Assembly: GCF_000714935.1 (NCBI RefSeq) | Contig: NZ_JMIR01000006.1 | Location: 1-64,000 of the forward strand | Length of the DNA stretch: 64,000 bases | Source of the DNA: Tumebacillus flagellatus | GTDB lineage: Bacteria > Bacillota > Bacilli > Tumebacillales > Tumebacillaceae | Direction: 5' to 3' | Shown here: positions 31,571 to 39,740 of the stretch, in pieces | How positions within the stretch are numbered: position 1 is the stretch's first letter | Layout: every line of letters begins with the position of its first letter | Notes under the pieces: model-generated | Told to the model about the DNA's origin: nothing | Seen by the model: only the letters and a program-made list of their open reading frames with translations | Databases searched by the model: none | Made by a program: the position numbers and the translations under genes

Positions 31571-33250
31571 ATGAGAAATGACAACCACCTCAAGGGCATG
31601 TCTGTGCAAACCCGATTGACGCTGTTTGTGACGGGACTGTTGTTGCTGGCCGTCGTCGCGATGGGCGCGGCCGTCTACGTCGTCGTGGCAAAAGATTTGA
31701 AAGCAACGGCGGAGTTTCAGCTGTCCGGACACGCGGCGGCGGTGTCCAAGCAGATGAGCCTCTTGCTGGAGACCTCTGACAACCGTGAATTTGAACGCAA
31801 TGTGGAATACCTGTTGAAAGGCGAGCAGCGCCAGTTCACCCAACTGGGGTGGTCGTTGCAATCGAACTTGTTAAAAACCGGCGCGATTTCGACGTTGGAG
31901 ACCCAAGAACCTCTGGAGATCTCGATGCCGCTGTATGAACAGATGTTGAAGGAAAAGTCCGGCGTCCTCCGCAGCTCGGAAAGCGGAGCGGCGCGGACGT
32001 ATGCGTTTCAGTTTTTGCCGGAGCGCAGTCTCTTGTATGTGGCGGCGGTGTCGGACGATGAAATTTTGCAGCCGCTGATGCACGTGCGCAACGTCACCGC
32101 CGGGCTCGTGATCGCGGTGATGGGGATCGGCTTCCTCGGCGTGCGCCTGTTCGCCGTGCGGCTGCGCCGCTCGATCATGCGGATTCAAGGCGTGATGCAG
32201 CGCGTCGCCGAGGGCGACCTCTCCGTGGAACTCAACGAAGAGCGGGGCGTGCGGGAAATTCGCGCGCTGCGGCGCACCGTCAACGAGATGGTGCGCAACT
32301 TGCGCCGTCTGATTCAAAGCGTCGAACAAACGGTGTTGGAAGTGGCGGCGTCTTCACAAGAGCTGTTGGTGGACGCCGAGCAGACGACAGGCGGAATCAA
32401 GCAAGTGGCGGCGGTCGTGCAGGAAGTGGCGGGCACCGCCGAATGGCAAGCGCACTCGACGCTGCAAAACGCCGAAGCGTTGGAGAGCATGGCGGAGCGG
32501 CTGTCGCGCATCGTCCAGACGTCGCACCGTGTCACCGAGATTTCCAACGCCACCGCGCAAGAAGCGGAGCAGGGAAACCAAGCGGTGCAGCGCGCCGTCC
32601 GGCAGATGCACGACATTCACTCGACAGTCGGCGGGATCGGACAGGCGATTGCCCGCTTGGAACGGCGTTCGGAGGAAGTGGAGAAGATCGTGGACGCCAT
32701 CACGTCGATCGCCTCGCAGACGAACTTGTTGGCGTTAAACGCCGCCATCGAAGCGGCGCGCGCCGGCGAGCAGGGGCGCGGATTTGCGGTCGTCGCCGAC
32801 GAAGTGCGCAAACTGGCGGAGCAATCGGAGAGTTCCGCCCGCCAAATCGCGTTGCTGATCGATGAAATTCAACAAGACACCCGCGCGGCGGTGCAGGCGA
32901 TGACCGCCGGAACCCAAGACGTGCAGACCGGGTTGCAGTTGGTAGGCGTTGCGGGAGTCGTGTTGGAGCGCATCGTGGCGGCGGCGGGGACGGCTGCGGA
33001 GGAGATCGAGGCGATCACCGGGCTGTCGGAAGTGATGAACGAGGAAGCCGGGCGCGTCGTTCAGGCGGTGGAAGCTCTCTCGATGAACTCCAAACAATCG
33101 GCTGCCTCCTCGCAATTTTGCGCGGCGGCGTCTGCGGAACAGCTCGCCGCGATGGAGCGTGTGCACCAGGCGGTGGAACGCTTGGAACAGACAGCTGTCC
33201 TTTTGGAGAAGAGCATTCGACAATTTCGGACAAATGGAGCAGGAGCGTAA
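31571..33250 (+). CDS. Methyl-accepting chemotaxis protein
   Basis: A 559-residue transmembrane receptor. TM1 is at about 14-38, followed by a 140-residue extracellular sensor, TM2 at about 177-198, a HAMP domain ([13 protein letters not shown]) and the cytoplasmic signalling domain. The hairpin tip is [40 protein letters not shown]. It passes ligand state to CheA/CheW. AAGGAGG is ten bases upstream. A c-di-GMP riboswitch leader lies upstream, which would link receptor level to c-di-GMP if read-through occurs. Confidence 0.92.
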   Translation: MRNDNHLKGMSVQTRLTLFVTGLLLLAVVAMGAAVYVVVAKDLKATAEFQLSGHAAAVSKQMSLLLETSDNREFERNVEYLLKGEQRQFTQLGWSLQSNLLKTGAISTLETQEPLEISMPLYEQMLKEKSGVLRSSESGAARTYAFQFLPERSLLYVAAVSDDEILQPLMHVRNVTAGLVIAVMGIGFLGVRLFAVRLRRSIMRIQGVMQRVAEGDLSVELNEERGVREIRALRRTVNEMVRNLRRLIQSVEQTVLEVAASSQELLVDAEQTTGGIKQVAAVVQEVAGTAEWQAHSTLQNAEALESMAERLSRIVQTSHRVTEISNATAQEAEQGNQAVQRAVRQMHDIHSTVGGIGQAIARLERRSEEVEKIVDAITSIASQTNLLALNAAIEAARAGEQGRGFAVVADEVRKLAEQSESSARQIALLIDEIQQDTRAAVQAMTAGTQDVQTGLQLVGVAGVVLERIVAAAGTAAEEIEAITGLSEVMNEEAGRVVQAVEALSMNSKQSAASSQFCAAASAEQLAAMERVHQAVERLEQTAVLLEKSIRQFRTNGAGA

Positions 33251-33269
33251 TGCGCTTCTGCTTTTTTTG
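33238..33269 (+). terminator. Terminator of the chemotaxis receptor gene
   Basis: AGCAGGAGCG pairs with CGCTTCTGCT through a GTAAT-type loop, followed by seven T. It overlaps the end of the reading frame. Confidence 0.85.
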
Positions 33270-33392
33270 TTCTAAAATAGAATACGGAAGGATTAAAAGA
33301 AACTTCGTTGAAAGGATAATAGTAGATCAAGTTACGTGAATGAGTCGGGGTTATTGTATCGGCCCTTTCGTTTATAAGGTGGGGGATTGAGA

Positions 33393-35186
33393 ATGCCGGA
33401 GAGAAAACTGCACACGTCCCGTCGTTTTGGCGGAATCGTCAAGCCGCTGCTGCTGGGCAGCATCGCTTCCTTTGCGATTGTGCTGCTTGTGACGTTTGGA
33501 TTGGAGCGAGCGGAAGACCATCGTTGGCTCGGCTTGCCTTGGGTTCAGGCTGACCCGGAGAATGTGGCGTTGCGCGCGCTGATCATCAACGCGATTCAGC
33601 TGGGGCTGCTCTGTTTGCGGTTGTTGTTCCGCGGCTATGACGTGATTTCGAAGCGCTTGCGCCGCCGCTATAACATCTTGTACTCCGTGTTGTTGCTGCT
33701 TTCGTACTTGGGGTTGGTTCTCAAGTACTTCTCGGGGCCCACCGCCGAAGCTCTCGCGCAAATCAGCGGTCTCGTCGGGCTGGTCGGAATCCCGGCGACG
33801 CTGTACGGCATGTATTTGCTGGTCATCATCTACCGCCGCGTGGAGAATCGCTTGGAAGATGCCGAAGAGATGTCGGTGCGGTATTACAACCAATTGATCA
33901 CCGACTCGCTGACCGGTCTGCCCAACCGCATCTTGTTTCAGGACCAGTTGACCGCAAAGCTCGCCGAAGTTCACAAAAAACGCAAGCGGCTCGCGGTTTT
34001 GTTCCTCGACCTCGACCGCTTCAAGTTCGTCAACGACACGCTCGGGCACCGCATGGGGGATTTGCTTTTGCAAGCGGTGGTGAGGCGTCTGCAAGGCGTT
34101 TTGCAGACCGGCGAGACCCTGTATCGTCTGGGCGGGGACGAGTTTATCATCGTCGCGGAGTTCGAGCAGAAGTCGGACGGCGTGGAGCGGGCGAATTTCC
34201 TGTTGCGTGAGATGGAAGAGCCGTTTTGGATTGAAGAGCATGAACTTTTTATCACGACTTCGATCGGGCTTTCGTGGTACCCGGACGACGGGGAAGACAC
34301 CGAAACCCTGTTCAAGAACGCCGACATGGCGATGTACCGCGCCAAGGACCACGGACGCAACAACGTCCAGCAGTACGAGTCGGTGATGAACGTGCACGCC
34401 GTCGAGCGCTTGCAATTGGAGAAGGACTTGCGCAAAGCGATTGAGCGCGGGGAGTTCCGCGTCTACTACCAACCGCAAATCGACATCGAGACCGGACAGA
34501 TGATCGGCATGGAAGCGCTCGTGCGCTGGCAGCACCCCGAGCGGGGCATGGTCTCGCCGGGACTGTTCATTCCGCTGGCGGAAGAAACCAATCTGATCGT
34601 GCCGATCGGCGAATGGGTGATGCGTACCGCCTGCGAGCAGACCAAGCGCTGGCAGGACGCCGGATACCCGCCGATTCGCGTCTCCATCAACCTCTCCGCG
34701 CACCAGTTTGCCCAGCCGACGCTGGTTTCCAAAGTGCGCGCCGTCTTGGAAGAGACGGGCATCGAGCCGCAGTACGTCGATTTGGAATTGACGGAGAGCA
34801 TCACGATGACCAACGTCGACCGGGCGATCTCCACGATGCTTGAGCTCTCAAGCCTTGGGTTGCAGATTTCCATCGACGACTTCGGGACGGGCTATTCGTC
34901 GCTCTCGTATCTGAAGAAATTTCCGATCCACACGCTGAAAATCGACCAGAGCTTCGTCCGCGACATCACGAAAAACGCCGACGACGCGGCGATCGCCACG
35001 GCGGTGATCGCGATGGCGCATTCGTTGAACTTGAACGTCATCGCCGAGGGCGTGGAGACGGAAGAGCAGTTGGAGTTCCTGCGCGAACGCCGCTGCAACG
35101 AATACCAAGGCTATCTCTGCTCCCGTCCGCTGCCGGCGGCGGAGTTTGAGAACTTGCTTGCTTCCGAGTTGCAGATGAGAACCTGA
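33393..35186 (+). CDS. Membrane GGDEF-EAL protein (c-di-GMP synthase/phosphodiesterase)
   Basis: A 597-residue protein with about four N-terminal membrane segments (residues 15-150) and no recognisable sensor domain. The GGDEF domain (about 170-330) has DSLTGLPNR and an intact RLGGDEF near residue 246; no RxxD inhibitory site precedes it. The EAL domain (about 345-590) has an intact MEALVRW near 372, ELTESITMTN and DDFGTGYSSLSYLKKFPI. Both activities are therefore possible. The ATG at 33393 is seven bases after AGGTGGGGG; a TTG six bases earlier is too close to the binding site. It lies near a c-di-GMP riboswitch. Confidence 0.92.
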   Translation: MPERKLHTSRRFGGIVKPLLLGSIASFAIVLLVTFGLERAEDHRWLGLPWVQADPENVALRALIINAIQLGLLCLRLLFRGYDVISKRLRRRYNILYSVLLLLSYLGLVLKYFSGPTAEALAQISGLVGLVGIPATLYGMYLLVIIYRRVENRLEDAEEMSVRYYNQLITDSLTGLPNRILFQDQLTAKLAEVHKKRKRLAVLFLDLDRFKFVNDTLGHRMGDLLLQAVVRRLQGVLQTGETLYRLGGDEFIIVAEFEQKSDGVERANFLLREMEEPFWIEEHELFITTSIGLSWYPDDGEDTETLFKNADMAMYRAKDHGRNNVQQYESVMNVHAVERLQLEKDLRKAIERGEFRVYYQPQIDIETGQMIGMEALVRWQHPERGMVSPGLFIPLAEETNLIVPIGEWVMRTACEQTKRWQDAGYPPIRVSINLSAHQFAQPTLVSKVRAVLEETGIEPQYVDLELTESITMTNVDRAISTMLELSSLGLQISIDDFGTGYSSLSYLKKFPIHTLKIDQSFVRDITKNADDAAIATAVIAMAHSLNLNVIAEGVETEEQLEFLRERRCNEYQGYLCSRPLPAAEFENLLASELQMRT

Positions 35187-35216
35187 TGCCGCCTGTGCGG
35201 GTCGGGTTCTTTTTTT
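35178..35216 (+). terminator. Rho-independent terminator
   Basis: AGAACC pairs with GGGTTCT with further inner pairing, followed by seven T, at the end of the GGDEF-EAL gene. Confidence 0.8.
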
Positions 35217-35225
35217 GTGTCCCGT

Positions 35226-35279
35226 TTTACAATCCCTTAACGAAAGGGCGGAACTAGCTTTACGTTCGGCTGATAGGAT
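35226..35279 (+). promoter_or_regulatory. PhoP box and promoter of the pst operon
   Basis: TTTACA (35226-35231), TTAACG (35237-35242) and TTTACG (35259-35264) lie on the same 11-base period; the slot at 35248 is degenerate. This is the PhoP direct-repeat arrangement TT(A/T)ACA. A -10-like TAGGAT follows at 35274-35279. PhoP/PhoR are coded at 41917-44408 in the same block. Confidence 0.7.
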
Positions 35280-35352
35280 AGTAGTCGTAGGGCAGTGATC
35301 AAACACATCTAATGTGAGAACATTTCTAAGGGACCTAAAAGGGGGACTTTCC

Positions 35353-36255
35353 GTGTTGAACGTGTCGAAAAAAGCGGTCGCAATGGGTATGGCAGCAACG
35401 TTGGCCGCTGGTCTGATGGTAGGTTGCGGATCTTCTGATTCTTCTGCTCAAGGCGGTTCGAAAACCGGTGACGCAGGCAAAACCACGGACACCGCACAAA
35501 CTGACATCTCTGGCAAAATCACCGCTTCCGGTTCCACGGCGCTGCTTCCGCTCGTCAAACAAGCTGCGACCGAGTTCCAAGATAAAAATAAAAACGTAAC
35601 CATCGACGTTTCCGGCGGCGGCTCCGGCACCGGCCTCAAGCAAGTGGCAGAAGGCTCCGTCACGATCGGGATGTCCGATGTTGAATCTGGCAAGGACTAC
35701 GCGGACAAGGGCCTCGTCGACCACCAAGTCGTCGTCGCACCGTTCGTGCTCGTGACCAATAAGGACGTAAACGTCACCAACTTGACCAAGGATCAAGCGG
35801 GCAAGATCTTCACCGGCGAAATCACCAACTGGAAAGACGTTGGCGGCAAAGACGAGAAGATCACCATCGTCGGCCGTCCGGAATCGTCCGGCTCCCGCAA
35901 ACTCGTCAAGCAACTGGTGCTCCCGGCTGACAAGGACTTCGCGAAAGACGCAATCGCGCAAGACTCCACCGGCGCTGTTCGTCAAACCGTTCAACAAACC
36001 GCGGGCGCGATCGGCTACATCGACGCTCCGTACATCACCCCGGACATCAGCGTGCTGTCGTTTGACGGCGTCGCGTACAGCGAAGACAACATCTACAACG
36101 GCACCTACAAACTGTTCGCGTTCGAGCACATGTACACCAAAGGAACGCCGGACAAAGCAACCCAAGCGTTCCTCGACTACATCATGTCCGACGAGTTCCA
36201 AAGCAAAGACGTCAAAGACCTGAAGTTCATTCCGGTCAACAAAATGAAAAAGTAA
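35353..36255 (+). CDS. pstS: Phosphate ABC transporter substrate-binding lipoprotein
   Basis: A 300-residue lipoprotein that captures phosphate outside the membrane. The signal peptide ends in LAAGLMVGC, a near-consensus lipobox, then a Ser/Gly/Thr linker. The binding domain has ITASGSTALLPLVK, VSGGGSGTGLKQVAEG, TGEITNWKDVGG and VGRPESSGSRKLV, typical phosphate-binding loops. The GTG start at 35353 follows GGGGGAC. It is the first gene of pstSCAB-phoU and is preceded by a Pho box. Confidence 0.95.
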   Translation: MLNVSKKAVAMGMAATLAAGLMVGCGSSDSSAQGGSKTGDAGKTTDTAQTDISGKITASGSTALLPLVKQAATEFQDKNKNVTIDVSGGGSGTGLKQVAEGSVTIGMSDVESGKDYADKGLVDHQVVVAPFVLVTNKDVNVTNLTKDQAGKIFTGEITNWKDVGGKDEKITIVGRPESSGSRKLVKQLVLPADKDFAKDAIAQDSTGAVRQTVQQTAGAIGYIDAPYITPDISVLSFDGVAYSEDNIYNGTYKLFAFEHMYTKGTPDKATQAFLDYIMSDEFQSKDVKDLKFIPVNKMKK

Positions 36256-36278
36256 GCTCAAGCCTTCAGCAACACCAC

Positions 36279-36316
36279 GGGGGTAGGGACGGTGATCGCT
36301 CATCGTCCCTACCCCT
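36279..36316 (+). other. Intercistronic stem-loop between pstS and pstC
   Basis: GGGGTAGGGACGGTGA pairs with TCATCGTCCCTACCCC as a nearly perfect 16-base-pair stem with a 4-base loop. There is no T run, so it is probably a stabilising or processing hairpin that favours pstS mRNA over the distal genes. Confidence 0.75.
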
Positions 36317-36387
36317 ATGTCAAAAACCAATTGTAAAAGTTGTCTAAAATATTCATGAAATTAGGTAATGAACAGGAGGTTCTCTCC

Positions 36388-37308
36388 ATGGATATCGCGA
36401 TCAAAGAAACGCACGATGATCGCTGTGCATCGGCACCGCCGAGCTGGAACAACCGCCGCCGCCGGGCAGACCGCATGATGCACTGGTTGTTTATCGGCAG
36501 CGCGGCGTTTGTGTCGCTGATTATTTTTTCGATCATCCTCTTCGTCGGCAGCCAAGGGCTGAAGACGTTTGCCGACGTGAGCGTTCTGCAATTCTTCTCG
36601 CTGGATTGGACGCCGTCGGAGAACAAGTTCGGCGCGGGCGTGTTCATCCTCGGGTCGTTCATCGTCACCGGCCTTGCGCTGGTGCTCGCCGTTCCGTTTG
36701 CGGTTTTGGGTGCCGTGTTCATGTCGAAGATCGCGCCGAACTGGATGCGCGAGATCATGCGCCCGGCGACCGACCTGTTCGTCGGCATCCCGTCGGTCGT
36801 CTACGGTCTGGTTGGCTTGACCACGTTCGTGCCGATCGTCGGCAAACTGACCGGCACGGCGGGATTCGGCGTCTTGCCGGCCGCGCTGATCCTCGCGATC
36901 ATGATTCTGCCGACGATCCTCTCCGTTTCCGAAGACGCGATTCGCACGTTGCCGGGGTCGCTTGAAGAAGCGTCCTACGCGCTGGGCGCCACCCGCTGGC
37001 AGACGATTCGCAAAGTGTTGATTCCCGCGGCGACGCCGGGCATTTTGACGGGCGTGATCCTCGGCATGGGCCGTGCGATCGGCGAAGCGATGGCCGTGCA
37101 GATGGTCATCGGCAACGCGCCGCTGCTGCCGAAGGGTCTCGGCGACCCGACGTCCGTTTTGACCACGCAAATCGTCAAAGAGATGCTGAACGCGCCGTTT
37201 GGCTCCACGCTCAGCAACTCGTTGTTCTTGATGTCGCTTGTGCTGTTGCTCGTCTCTCTGTCTCTGATTCTCATCATCCGAATCGTGGCACGCAGGAGGG
37301 CTGTGTAA
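36388..37308 (+). CDS. pstC: Phosphate ABC transporter permease PstC
   Basis: A 306-residue inner-membrane permease with six hydrophobic segments. The permease signature is seen as DLFVGIPSVVYGLVGLTTFVP and the cytoplasmic EAA loop as LEEASYALGATRWQTIRKVLIPAATPGILTG. The ATG at 36388 has CAGGAGGT nine bases upstream. Its stop overlaps the pstA start (TAATG). Confidence 0.95.
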   Translation: MDIAIKETHDDRCASAPPSWNNRRRRADRMMHWLFIGSAAFVSLIIFSIILFVGSQGLKTFADVSVLQFFSLDWTPSENKFGAGVFILGSFIVTGLALVLAVPFAVLGAVFMSKIAPNWMREIMRPATDLFVGIPSVVYGLVGLTTFVPIVGKLTGTAGFGVLPAALILAIMILPTILSVSEDAIRTLPGSLEEASYALGATRWQTIRKVLIPAATPGILTGVILGMGRAIGEAMAVQMVIGNAPLLPKGLGDPTSVLTTQIVKEMLNAPFGSTLSNSLFLMSLVLLLVSLSLILIIRIVARRRAV

Positions 37309-38168
37309 TGAACTCCAAACTGACGAATCGACTCGCCACGGGCATGTTCTGGCTGGTCGGCCTGGGAATTCTCGCGATCCTCGCGTGGTTTCTCTGGCAC
37401 ATCTTGAGCGCCGGTCTCCCGCACATCTCGTGGAAGTTTCTGACCAAGAAGCCGGAAGAGATGCTCTCCGGCGGCGGCATCGGGCCGCAGCTGTTCAACT
37501 CGTTCTACATCTTGGCGCTGTCGCTGCTCTTCTCGATTCCGTTTGGCGTCGGGGCGGGGATCTGGCTCTCGGAATACGCCAAGAAAAACCGCTTCACCGA
37601 CCTCGTCCGCCTCGCGACCGAAATGCTCGCGTCCGTCCCGTCCATCGTCTTCGGCCTGTTCGGTCTGCTCGTGTTCGTCACGACGCTGCACATGGGCTAC
37701 TCGATCATCGGCGGGGCGCTCACGCTCTCGTTGCTCAATCTCCCGGTTTTGGTGCGCGTCACGGAAGAAACCCTGCGCGCCGTGCCGGATTCTTACCGCG
37801 AAGCTTCCTTGGCACTGGGTGCCACCAAGTGGCAGACGATTCGCAAAGTCTTGCTGCCGACGGCGCTCCCGGGCCTCGTGACCGGCATCACCCTCGTTGC
37901 GGGCCGCGCGCTCGGCGAATCGGCGATCTTGATCTTCACCGCCGGCGTCTCGGTGTCGCGCTTCGCTCCGGACTTCAACGTGATGGCGTCCGGTGAAACG
38001 CTCGCCGTGCATCTCTGGTATGTGCGCTCGGAAGGTCTCGTGCCGGATGCCACGCAAATCGCGGAAGGCACAGCCGCTCTGCTCGTTCTCGTCGTCCTCA
38101 TTCTCAACTTGGTGATCGCCCTGCCGAGCCGCTTCTTGCAGCGCAAGATGGCCGGGAAATCTTCCTAA
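37308..38168 (+). CDS. pstA: Phosphate ABC transporter permease PstA
   Basis: A 286-residue permease with six membrane segments, partner of PstC. Landmarks are EMLASVPSIVFGLFGLLVFV and the EAA loop YREASLALGATKWQTIRKVLLPTALPGLVTG. It overlaps pstC by one base. The pstB gene follows after 31 bases. Confidence 0.95.
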   Translation: MNSKLTNRLATGMFWLVGLGILAILAWFLWHILSAGLPHISWKFLTKKPEEMLSGGGIGPQLFNSFYILALSLLFSIPFGVGAGIWLSEYAKKNRFTDLVRLATEMLASVPSIVFGLFGLLVFVTTLHMGYSIIGGALTLSLLNLPVLVRVTEETLRAVPDSYREASLALGATKWQTIRKVLLPTALPGLVTGITLVAGRALGESAILIFTAGVSVSRFAPDFNVMASGETLAVHLWYVRSEGLVPDATQIAEGTAALLVLVVLILNLVIALPSRFLQRKMAGKSS

Positions 38169-38199
38169 TCTTTGCACTTGACTTAAGGAGGGAACGATT

Positions 38200-38970
38200 G
38201 TGACTATGACCGCCGTTCAAGAAAAAATCCGCGTCCAGAACCTCAACCTGTTTTACGGAGACAACCAAGCGCTCTACGACATCGACCTCTCGATGCAAGC
38301 CGGTTCGATCACGGCGTTTATCGGTCCGTCCGGCTGCGGCAAATCGACGCTCCTGCGCACGCTCAACCGCATGAATGATTTGATCCCGAGCGTGAAGATC
38401 ACGGGCGAAGTGCTCGTCGACAACCAGAATATCTACGCGGACGACACCGACGTCGTCTCGCTTCGCAAGCGCGTCGGCATGGTCTTCCAGCGCCCGAACC
38501 CGTTCCCGATGTCGATCTACGACAACATCGCGTACGGCCCGCGCATCCACGGCATCAAGCGCAAGCGCGACCTCGACGAAATCGTGGAAAAATCCCTTCG
38601 CCAAGCGGCGCTCTGGGAAGAAGTCAAAGACCGCCTGAACAAATCGGCGATGGGTCTGTCCGGCGGCCAGCAACAGCGTCTGTGCATCGCCCGCCTGCTC
38701 GCCGTCGACCCGGACGTGCTCTTGATGGACGAACCGACGTCTGCGCTCGACCCGATCTCCACGCTGAAAGTGGAAGAGTTGACCCAAGAACTCAAAGACA
38801 AATACTCGATCATCATCGTGACGCACAACATGCAGCAAGCGGCACGCATCTCCGACACCACGGCGTTTTTCCTAAACGGCGTGATGGTGGAGCACGGCGA
38901 GACCGACAAACTGTTCACCAACCCCGGCGACCAGCGCACGGAAGATTACATCACCGGCCGATTCGGTTGA
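38200..38970 (+). CDS. pstB: Phosphate ABC transporter ATPase PstB
   Basis: A 256-residue ATPase. Walker A is [19 protein letters not shown] (near residue 47), the signature is [33 protein letters not shown], and the switch His is in [13 protein letters not shown]. It starts at a GTG seven bases after AAGGAGGG. It energises PstA/PstC. phoU follows after 33 bases. Confidence 0.96.
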   Translation: MTMTAVQEKIRVQNLNLFYGDNQALYDIDLSMQAGSITAFIGPSGCGKSTLLRTLNRMNDLIPSVKITGEVLVDNQNIYADDTDVVSLRKRVGMVFQRPNPFPMSIYDNIAYGPRIHGIKRKRDLDEIVEKSLRQAALWEEVKDRLNKSAMGLSGGQQQRLCIARLLAVDPDVLLMDEPTSALDPISTLKVEELTQELKDKYSIIIVTHNMQQAARISDTTAFFLNGVMVEHGETDKLFTNPGDQRTEDYITGRFG

Positions 38971-39003
38971 TTCACGATTTTGTTGATAAAGGAGCGAAAC
39001 CTT

Positions 39004-39663
39004 GTGGACGCTAGAAAAGGATTTCACTACGCACTCGAAGAGTTGCAGCAAAGCATTTTGAAAATGGGTGTGCTGGTCGAAGAAGCGATCTACCATGCCG
39101 TGAAGTCTCTGGCGAACCAAGACCTCAAGATCGCAGAACACGTCATTCAAAACGACCGCCAGATCAACGAGCGCATGATCGAGATCGAATCGCTGTGCTT
39201 GAAGTTGCTCGCGCTGCAGCAACCGATGGCATCCGACCTGCGCGTGATCGGCACGGCGATGAAGATCGTCACCGACTTGGAGCGCATCGGCGACCACGCG
39301 GTGGACATCGCGAAGACCACGCGCCGCCTGCAGGGCGAAGCGCTGGTCAAACCGCTGGTCGACACTCCGAAGATGGCGGGCATGATCAAAGAGATGCTGC
39401 ACGAAGCTCTGAATTCCTACGTCAAACGCGACGTTCAACTGGCGCTGTCCCTGGCGGAGAAAGATGATCAAGTCGACGCGCTGTACAAACAGATCTTCAA
39501 CGAACTGCAAGAGCTGATGGAGCGCGATTCGTCGAACGTCAAGCAAGCGATCTTGCTCTTGATGGTGTGCCAAAACCTTGAGCGCATCGGCGATCACGCC
39601 ACCAACATCGGCGAATGGGTCATCTACATGGTCAGCGGAGACCGCACCGACTTGAATATCTGA
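39004..39663 (+). CDS. phoU: Phosphate transport regulator PhoU
   Basis: A 219-residue all-helical protein with two PhoU repeats: ILKMGVLVEEAIYHAVKSL with DLRVIGTAMKIVTDLERIGDHAVDIAK, and a second half ending NLERIGDHATNIGEWVIYM. PhoU links PstB activity to PhoR signalling. The GTG at 39004 has AAAGGAGCG upstream. It closes the transporter operon before recD2. Confidence 0.95.
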   Translation: MDARKGFHYALEELQQSILKMGVLVEEAIYHAVKSLANQDLKIAEHVIQNDRQINERMIEIESLCLKLLALQQPMASDLRVIGTAMKIVTDLERIGDHAVDIAKTTRRLQGEALVKPLVDTPKMAGMIKEMLHEALNSYVKRDVQLALSLAEKDDQVDALYKQIFNELQELMERDSSNVKQAILLLMVCQNLERIGDHATNIGEWVIYMVSGDRTDLNI

Positions 39664-39740
39664 CAGAGACGGGCAGGACATGAGGGTCGCCTGCTCGAAA
39701 TCCAGTACAGACGTGTTGGACGGAGAGCAGGTGATTTTTT

